Under the pieces are notes generated by a model. That model did not search any database and was not told the DNA's origin. It saw only the letters and a program-made list of their open reading frames with translations. From Shimia sp. R9_2 (GTDB taxonomy: Bacteria; Pseudomonadota; Alphaproteobacteria; Rhodobacterales; Rhodobacteraceae): DNA of 64,000 bases. Below, piece after piece: positions 59,225-64,000 of the stretch. The stretch is from positions 62,001 through 126,000 of the forward strand of contig NZ_JAGHRO010000005.1 of the NCBI RefSeq assembly GCF_017743735.1, written 5' to 3'. Each line of letters starts with the position of its first letter. Positions within the stretch are counted from its first letter, which is position 1. The position numbers and the translations under genes are program-made.

Positions 59225-60330
59225 TGGCGCTGTCTCCACTGAACCAGCGCCGCTGGAGCAACTTCAAACGCAATCGCCGCGCCTTCTGGTCGCTGATTAT
59301 CTTTTGCGTGGCCTTTGGCATTTCCCTGTTTGCGGAGCTGATTGCCAACGACAAGCCGATCCTTGTGAACTATCGCGGTGAGTTCTTTACGCCTGTTTTT
59401 AGTTTCTACCCTGAAACGACCTTTGGCGGGGATTTCAAAACCGAAGCCGACTACAAGGACCCGGTCGTGCAATGCCTCATTTCCACCGGGGGTGTTGAGG
59501 ATTGTTTTGATGTGCCGGAAGATATTCTCGAAGAGCTGGATGCGGGCACCTACAGCGCGGACGGGTTTGACAAAGGCTGGGCGCTCTGGCCGCTCATTCC
59601 CTACAGCTATGACACGCCGGTGGATCGTTCCGGTGCCGCACCATTGCCACCGGATGGGCAGAACTGGCTGGGCACGGATGACCGCAAACGGGATGTGGTT
59701 GCGCGTGTGCTCTACGGCTTCCGCTTGTCGATATTCTTCACCCTTCTCGTGACAGCGGCGGCAAGCCTGATTGGCATCGTGGCCGGGGCCGTGCAGGGCT
59801 ATTTTGGTGGCTGGTTGGATCTGATCTTCCAACGGGTGATCGAGATCTGGGGCGCCACGCCAAGCCTTTATATCATCATCATCATGTTTGCGATTGTGGG
59901 GCGCAGTTTCTGGCTGCTTGTGCTCTTGACGGTGTTGTTCAGCTGGACGGCGCTGGTTGGTGTGGTGCGCGCAGAATTCTTGCGGGCGCGGAACCTTGAG
60001 TATGTGCGCGCGGCCAAGGCGCTGGGCGTGAGCAACAGGGTGATCATGTTCCGCCATATGCTGCCCAATGCGATGGTCGCGACCGTGACCATGCTGCCCT
60101 TCATTGTGACCGGCACGATCAGCACGCTGGCGGGGTTGGATTTCCTTGGCTTTGGTCTGCCATCCTCAGCACCGAGCCTTGGCGAGCTGACCCTTCAGGC
60201 CAAGCAGAACCTGCAAGCGCCGTGGCTTGGCTTCACCGCCTTCTTCACATTTGCCATCATGCTCTCGCTCTTGGTCTTCATCTTTGAAGGCGTGCGCGAT
60301 GCGTTTGATCCGAGAAAGACCTTTTCATGA
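59224..60330 (+). CDS. yejE: Peptide ABC transporter permease, YejE-like
   Basis: Second permease, 368 residues, with the long loop after the first span typical of YejE (NDKPILVNYRGEFFTPVFSFYPETTFGGDFKTEADYKDP). NWLGTDDRKRDVVARVLYGFRLS and the EAA motif RAAKALGVSNRVIMFRHMLPNAMVATVTMLP are present. ATG at 59224 overlaps the yejB stop (TGATG); the gene end overlaps yejF by four bases. Confidence 0.92.
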   Translation: MALSPLNQRRWSNFKRNRRAFWSLIIFCVAFGISLFAELIANDKPILVNYRGEFFTPVFSFYPETTFGGDFKTEADYKDPVVQCLISTGGVEDCFDVPEDILEELDAGTYSADGFDKGWALWPLIPYSYDTPVDRSGAAPLPPDGQNWLGTDDRKRDVVARVLYGFRLSIFFTLLVTAAASLIGIVAGAVQGYFGGWLDLIFQRVIEIWGATPSLYIIIIMFAIVGRSFWLLVLLTVLFSWTALVGVVRAEFLRARNLEYVRAAKALGVSNRVIMFRHMLPNAMVATVTMLPFIVTGTISTLAGLDFLGFGLPSSAPSLGELTLQAKQNLQAPWLGFTAFFTFAIMLSLLVFIFEGVRDAFDPRKTFS

Positions 60331-61907
60331 GCATTCTGGACGTCAAAGACCTGCGGGTGGGGTTTCGCCAAGACGGGCAGCTTCATGAGGCCGTGAAAGG
60401 TGTGTCGTTCAGCGTGGATCGCGGGGAAACCGTGGCGCTGGTCGGGGAGTCCGGGTCGGGCAAGTCGGTGACGGCTTTGTCGACGGTGTCGCTGCTGCCG
60501 GGCAGTGCCGAGGTGCAGGGCTCGGTGCACTATGACGGGCAAGAGATGGTTGGCGCGCCTGAAAACCTGCTGCGGCAGGTACGTGGCAATGACATCAGCT
60601 TTATCTTTCAGGAGCCGATGACCAGTCTCAATCCCTTGCATACGCTTGAAAAGCAGCTTGGCGAGAGCCTTGCCCTGCACCAGGGCGTGACGGGGGATGC
60701 GGCGCGTGGCCGGATTTTGGATCTGCTCAACAAAGTGGGATTGCGCGATGCGGAACAGCGCCTGACGGCCTACCCGCACGAGCTGTCCGGTGGACAGCGG
60801 CAGCGTGTGATGATTGCCATGGCGCTGGCCAACAAGCCTGACATTCTGATCGCTGATGAGCCAACAACCGCGCTCGACGTGACCATTCAGGCGCAGATTC
60901 TGGAGTTGCTTGCCGAGCTGAAGAAATCCGAAGGCATGGGGCTTTTGTTCATCACCCATGATCTGGGCGTGGTGCGGCGCATCGCGGATAAGGTCTGTGT
61001 GATGAAGGACGGGGAGATTGTCGAGGCTGGCCCGGTCGCGGAAATCTTTGAAAATCCGCAGCATCCTTACACGCAGCTTTTGCTGAGTGCGCAAGCGAGC
61101 GGCCATCCTGCGCCGGTTCCGGACGGGGCGGATGTGGTGAGCGAAGCGCAAAACCTGCGGGTTTGGTTCCCCATCCAAAAGGGATTGCTGAAGCGCACGG
61201 TGGGCCATGTGAAAGCGGTGAATGACGCGAGCCTGACGGTGCGCGCCGGAGAGACGCTTGGCATCGTGGGTGAAAGTGGATCGGGGAAAACGACGCTGGC
61301 ACTGGCGATGATGCGGCTGATTTCCAGCGACGGCAAAATCGGCTTTGTCGGCAACGATGTGCGCAAATGGAACACGCGGCAGCTGCGCGCGCTGCGCAAA
61401 GACATGCAGATTGTGTTTCAGGATCCGTTCGGCAGCCTGAGCCCGCGGATGACCTGTGAGCAGATCATCTCTGAAGGGCTTGGCGTGCATGGCAATCCGG
61501 ATGGGCGGGACACGCGCACGCTTGTTGCCGAGGTCATGGAAGAGGTGGGCCTGAACCCCGCGACCATGGATCGCTATCCGCATGAATTCTCCGGTGGGCA
61601 GCGTCAGCGGATCGCCATCGCCCGCGCAATGATCCTGCGCCCCAAGCTGGTGGTATTGGACGAGCCGACATCAGCGCTGGATATGACGGTGCAGGTTCAG
61701 ATCGTGGAGCTGCTGCGCAACCTTCAGGAAAAATACGGGCTGGCCTATCTGTTTATCAGTCACGACCTGCATGTGGTGCGCGCTATGAGCCATAAGATCA
61801 TGGTGATGCGCGCAGGTGATGTGGTGGAGCAGGGCACTGCCGAGACCCTGTTTGAGAACCCGCAGACCGATTATACCCGCGAGCTGCTGGCCGCAGCGCA
61901 CGGGTAG
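60327..61907 (+). CDS. yejF: Peptide ABC transporter ATPase, YejF-like (two domains)
   Basis: Fused ATP-binding protein of 526 residues. Domain 1: Walker A GESGSGKS (near residue 44), signature [15 protein letters not shown], Walker [13 protein letters not shown]. Domain 2: GESGSGKTT (near 319), [27 protein letters not shown]. Supplies energy to YejBE. ATG at 60327. Last gene of the operon. Confidence 0.95.
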   Translation: MSILDVKDLRVGFRQDGQLHEAVKGVSFSVDRGETVALVGESGSGKSVTALSTVSLLPGSAEVQGSVHYDGQEMVGAPENLLRQVRGNDISFIFQEPMTSLNPLHTLEKQLGESLALHQGVTGDAARGRILDLLNKVGLRDAEQRLTAYPHELSGGQRQRVMIAMALANKPDILIADEPTTALDVTIQAQILELLAELKKSEGMGLLFITHDLGVVRRIADKVCVMKDGEIVEAGPVAEIFENPQHPYTQLLLSAQASGHPAPVPDGADVVSEAQNLRVWFPIQKGLLKRTVGHVKAVNDASLTVRAGETLGIVGESGSGKTTLALAMMRLISSDGKIGFVGNDVRKWNTRQLRALRKDMQIVFQDPFGSLSPRMTCEQIISEGLGVHGNPDGRDTRTLVAEVMEEVGLNPATMDRYPHEFSGGQRQRIAIARAMILRPKLVVLDEPTSALDMTVQVQIVELLRNLQEKYGLAYLFISHDLHVVRAMSHKIMVMRAGDVVEQGTAETLFENPQTDYTRELLAAAHG

Positions 61908-61921
61908 GCCGCAAAAGGCAA

Positions 61922-61942
61922 CGCCGCGATCAGATCGCGGCG
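61922..61942. other. Hairpin at the convergent yejF/hemN ends
   Basis: CGCCGCGAT-CAG-ATCGCGGCG, nine perfect pairs, over the hemN stop codon. No T run, so it may aid rather than cause termination. Confidence 0.45.
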
Positions 61943-63285
61943 CTGTGTTGTGCTTTGCTCATATCATAAGCGTCAAAGGCGCGGGCAATCATCCGCGTGA
62001 GCGGTCGCGCCTGAGGCGGGATCACCAAGGCGTTGCTTTCCAGCGCGAGCATGTTCGGGAACTGCGCCATCACCTTGGAGAACATCTCGTTCAGCGCGGC
62101 GCGGGAGATATCAAACCGCTCGACGATTTCATCGGACTCTATGCGGAAGTCACACATCAGCGCTTCGATCATCCGGCCGCGCAGAAGGTCGTCCCCGGTG
62201 AACTTATGGCCACGCGAGGTGGTGAAACGGCCCTCGCGGATGCCTGCGGTGTAAGCCGAGGTGGCCGGGGCGTTCTGCGCGTAGCCTTGTGGGAAACGCG
62301 CGATCGAAGAGGCGCCGACCGCCAGCAAGACATCGGCCATATCGTCGGTGTAACCTTGGAAGTTGCGGCGCAGGGTGCCGTTGCGCTGTGCCACCGAAAG
62401 ACTGTCGGTCTTGGTCGCGAAGTGGTCGATGCCAATTTCGTCGTAATTGTCCCAGAGGAAGAGCTGACGGGCTGTTTCAAACAGCGCAAGACGTTCCTGT
62501 GGCGTTGGCAGCGCGTCAGATGGGATCATCTGCTGGCGCTTTGCCATCCAGGGCACATGGGCATAACCATAAAGCGCGACGCGGTCAGGAGACAGCGACA
62601 GCAGCTTCTGCACGCTTTCGGTGATGCGCGCTTGTGTCTGATGGGGCAGGCCGAAGAGAATGTCGGCATTCACGCTTTTGACGCCATGCGCGCGGATCAT
62701 GTCGACCGCTTCGCGGGTGATGTCATAACCTTGAATGCGGCCGATGGTTTTCTGGATATCGTCGTCAAAGTCTTGCACGCCGATGGAAGCGCGGTTCATC
62801 CCGGCCTTTGCCAGAACAGCCAAACGGGCTTCGTCGATCTCATTGGGATCAATTTCGACAGAGAACTCACCGTCCTGTGCCATCGGGGCGACGTCGAAAA
62901 TGGCACCCGCGAGATCTTCCATCATGCCGGGGTCAAGCAGGGTTGGCGTGCCGCCACCCCAGTGCAGGCGCGACAGGCGCACGCCCTCCGGTAAGATAGA
63001 TTTGAGAATCAACAATTCTTGCTTTAGGGTCTCGACGTAAGACGCCACCGGCGAAAGCGTGGAGGTGCCCTGTGTCCGACAGGCGCAAAACCAGCAGAGG
63101 CGGCGGCAAAAAGGCACATGCACGTATAGAGAGACCTCAGAACCTGACGGAATAGACTGAATCCACTCCTTGTAAGTGTCTGGGTTTACGTTATTTTCAA
63201 AATGCGGGGCGGTGGGGTAGCTGGTATAACGCGGTACTTTTGCGTCAAACAGCCCCAGTTTCGCCAATTGTTTTCCCGTTTCCAT
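61930..63285 (-). CDS. hemN: Oxygen-independent coproporphyrinogen III dehydrogenase
   Basis: Radical SAM enzyme that decarboxylates coproporphyrinogen III without oxygen, for haem and bacteriochlorophyll. 451 residues: cluster cysteines C60, C64, C67 followed by C69 (CxxxCxxCxC, the HemN signature distinguishing it from HemW), LHWGGGTPTLL for SAM, and SIGVQDFDDDIQKTIGR. ATG at 63285. Divergent from fnrL with an FNR box between, so induction at low oxygen is expected. Confidence 0.95.
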   Translation of the reverse strand: METGKQLAKLGLFDAKVPRYTSYPTAPHFENNVNPDTYKEWIQSIPSGSEVSLYVHVPFCRRLCWFCACRTQGTSTLSPVASYVETLKQELLILKSILPEGVRLSRLHWGGGTPTLLDPGMMEDLAGAIFDVAPMAQDGEFSVEIDPNEIDEARLAVLAKAGMNRASIGVQDFDDDIQKTIGRIQGYDITREAVDMIRAHGVKSVNADILFGLPHQTQARITESVQKLLSLSPDRVALYGYAHVPWMAKRQQMIPSDALPTPQERLALFETARQLFLWDNYDEIGIDHFATKTDSLSVAQRNGTLRRNFQGYTDDMADVLLAVGASSIARFPQGYAQNAPATSAYTAGIREGRFTTSRGHKFTGDDLLRGRMIEALMCDFRIESDEIVERFDISRAALNEMFSKVMAQFPNMLALESNALVIPPQARPLTRMIARAFDAYDMSKAQHSAAI

Positions 63286-63322
63286 GGGCGTAGGGGGTAC
63301 CTCAAAACACGACTCACTATCC

Positions 63323-63336
63323 TTGACCCAGATCAA
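63323..63336. promoter_or_regulatory. FNR box between hemN and fnrL
   Basis: TTGACCCAGATCAA differs from the consensus TTGAT-N4-ATCAA at one position. It is 21 bases before the ATG of fnrL at 63357 and 38 bases before that of hemN, so it can serve both and let FnrL control its own gene. Confidence 0.75.
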
Positions 63337-63356
63337 TTCCAGGTATGGCTTATAAA

Positions 63357-64000
63357 ATGACTGATCTTACCAAGTTTGTTGGCGGTTGTGAGAACTGCCC
63401 GATCCAGCACCGCGCAGTTTGCGCGCGCTGTGACACAGACGAGCTCGATCGGCTCGAGGAGATGAAATACTACCGCAGTTTTGAAGCGGGGCAGACCATC
63501 ATCTGGTCCGGTGACCGCATGGAGTTTGTGGGCTCTGTGGTGTCGGGGATCGCGTCCCTCACGCAGACCATGGAAGACGGCCGCACGCAGATGGTCGGGC
63601 TTTTGCTGCCGAGTGACTTTGTGGGGCGCCCGGGGCGGGAAGCTGCAACCTATGATGTTGTGGCAACCACGGATGTTGTCATGTGCTGTTTCCGCCGCAA
63701 GCCGTTTGAGACCATGATGGTGGAGACGCCACATGTTGCGCAGCGGCTTTTGGAAATGACGCTCGACGAATTGGATGCCGCGCGCGAATGGATGCTTGTG
63801 CTGGGTCGTAAGACCGCGCGTGAAAAAATCGCCAGCCTTCTGTCGATCATCGGGCGTCGCGATGCGGCGCTGAAGCTGTTGAACGGCCACGAAGAAATGG
63901 TGTTTGACCTGCCGCTGACCCGCGAAGCGATGGCGGATTATCTTGGCCTGACACTTGAGACGGTGAGCCGACAGATTTCCGCGCTCAAAAAGGACGGGGT
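63357..64000 (+). CDS. fnrL: Anaerobic regulator FnrL, N-terminal part
   Basis: Crp/Fnr-family oxygen sensor; 214 residues are visible and the gene runs off the window. N-terminal cysteines for the 4Fe-4S cluster are C11, C14, C22 and C25 (CENCPIQHRAVCARC). The effector domain has VSGIASLTQTMEDGRTQMVGLLLPSDFVGRPG and the dimer helix TLDELDAAREWMLVLGRKTAREKIASLL; the recognition helix is in LTLETVSRQISALKK. ATG at 63357 chosen; an in-frame ATG at 63345 would add four residues. Very close in sequence to Rhodobacter FnrL. Confidence 0.95.
   Translation, partial: MTDLTKFVGGCENCPIQHRAVCARCDTDELDRLEEMKYYRSFEAGQTIIWSGDRMEFVGSVVSGIASLTQTMEDGRTQMVGLLLPSDFVGRPGREAATYDVVATTDVVMCCFRRKPFETMMVETPHVAQRLLEMTLDELDAAREWMLVLGRKTAREKIASLLSIIGRRDAALKLLNGHEEMVFDLPLTREAMADYLGLTLETVSRQISALKKDG

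Noticed and set aside
63333-63890. 185-residue minus-strand frame opposite fnrL
   Set aside because: The plus strand encodes FnrL with its cysteines and helix-turn-helix.
1-64000. CRISPR arrays, insertion sequences, prophage, tRNA genes, replication origins
   Set aside because: None seen: no spaced direct repeats of CRISPR size, no transposase or integrase motifs, no tRNA cloverleaf noticed by eye.

Overview
The window looks like ordinary chromosome of a marine alphaproteobacterium of the Rhodobacteraceae (Roseobacter group). This rests on gene content and gene order: MipZ, TrcR, FnrL beside HemN, a split ATP synthase operon with both b and b' subunits, an exosortase E/CPBP fusion with a VPEID-CTERM target, a single L31 gene of the alphaproteobacterial type, and strong GC bias at third codon positions that creates many long antisense reading frames. 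I see no insertion sequence, prophage, CRISPR array, tRNA gene or plasmid function.

Layout. 1-7.6 kb: a partial unknown gene, beta carbonic anhydrase, a LysE-type exporter, a 43-residue basic protein, a MuiA-like periplasmic protein, asd, an MFS transporter and a DUF3095 cyclase-like protein. 7.6-15.4 kb: a homogentisate (tyrosine/phenylalanine/phenylacetate) catabolic cluster on the minus strand (hmgA, fah, a metallo-beta-lactamase-fold protein with an altered metal site, a small membrane protein, an FAD monooxygenase, DUF2783, maiA), with a MarR-family gene at each end and candidate operators in front of both. 15.5-18.3 kb: a VPEID-CTERM protein facing its sorting enzyme, exosortase E, which sits 6 bases behind mipZ. 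18.4-26.2 kb: rRNA pseudouridine synthase, a PLP lyase, a VOC protein, a DUF900 hydrolase, an MFS transporter, a DUF3179 protein and a dienelactone hydrolase. 26.3-28.6 kb: the queCDEF operon for preQ1, the queuosine precursor.

28.7-38.8 kb: mainly translation and secretion genes on the minus strand (ffh, a lipoprotein, three tandem acetyltransferases, chorismate mutase, rpsP, bluB, rimM, trmD, then yegP-like, rplS and rpmE), interrupted by a plus-strand pair for a GH25 lysozyme-like lipoprotein and a Sel1/peptidoglycan-binding protein. 39-43.8 kb: a prolyl-tRNA editing-type protein, azoR, and several regulators with transporters. 44-46.7 kb: the Fo half of ATP synthase (atpI, atpB, atpE, atpF', atpF), with strong hairpins on both sides of atpE. 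46.7-55.9 kb: RNase T2, trcR, recR, ybaB and dnaX, a dual-specificity-type phosphatase, a membrane cytochrome c, pheA, a SRPBCC protein, nudC and the SRP RNA. 56-64 kb: a YejABEF-type peptide importer, then hemN and the start of fnrL around a shared FNR box.

The least explained structure is a dispersed intergenic element seen in five places. It combines a short G/C hairpin, usually a second hairpin whose sequence varies while its pairing is kept, and a conserved tail of about 28 bases. Two tandem relatives of the second hairpin lie beside dnaX. The clearest small system is the VPEID-CTERM/exosortase E pair. Its association with protein sorting is known, but its substrate (a protein of fewer than 100 residues with a Trp/Asn/Gly tract) and its link to mipZ are not explained.
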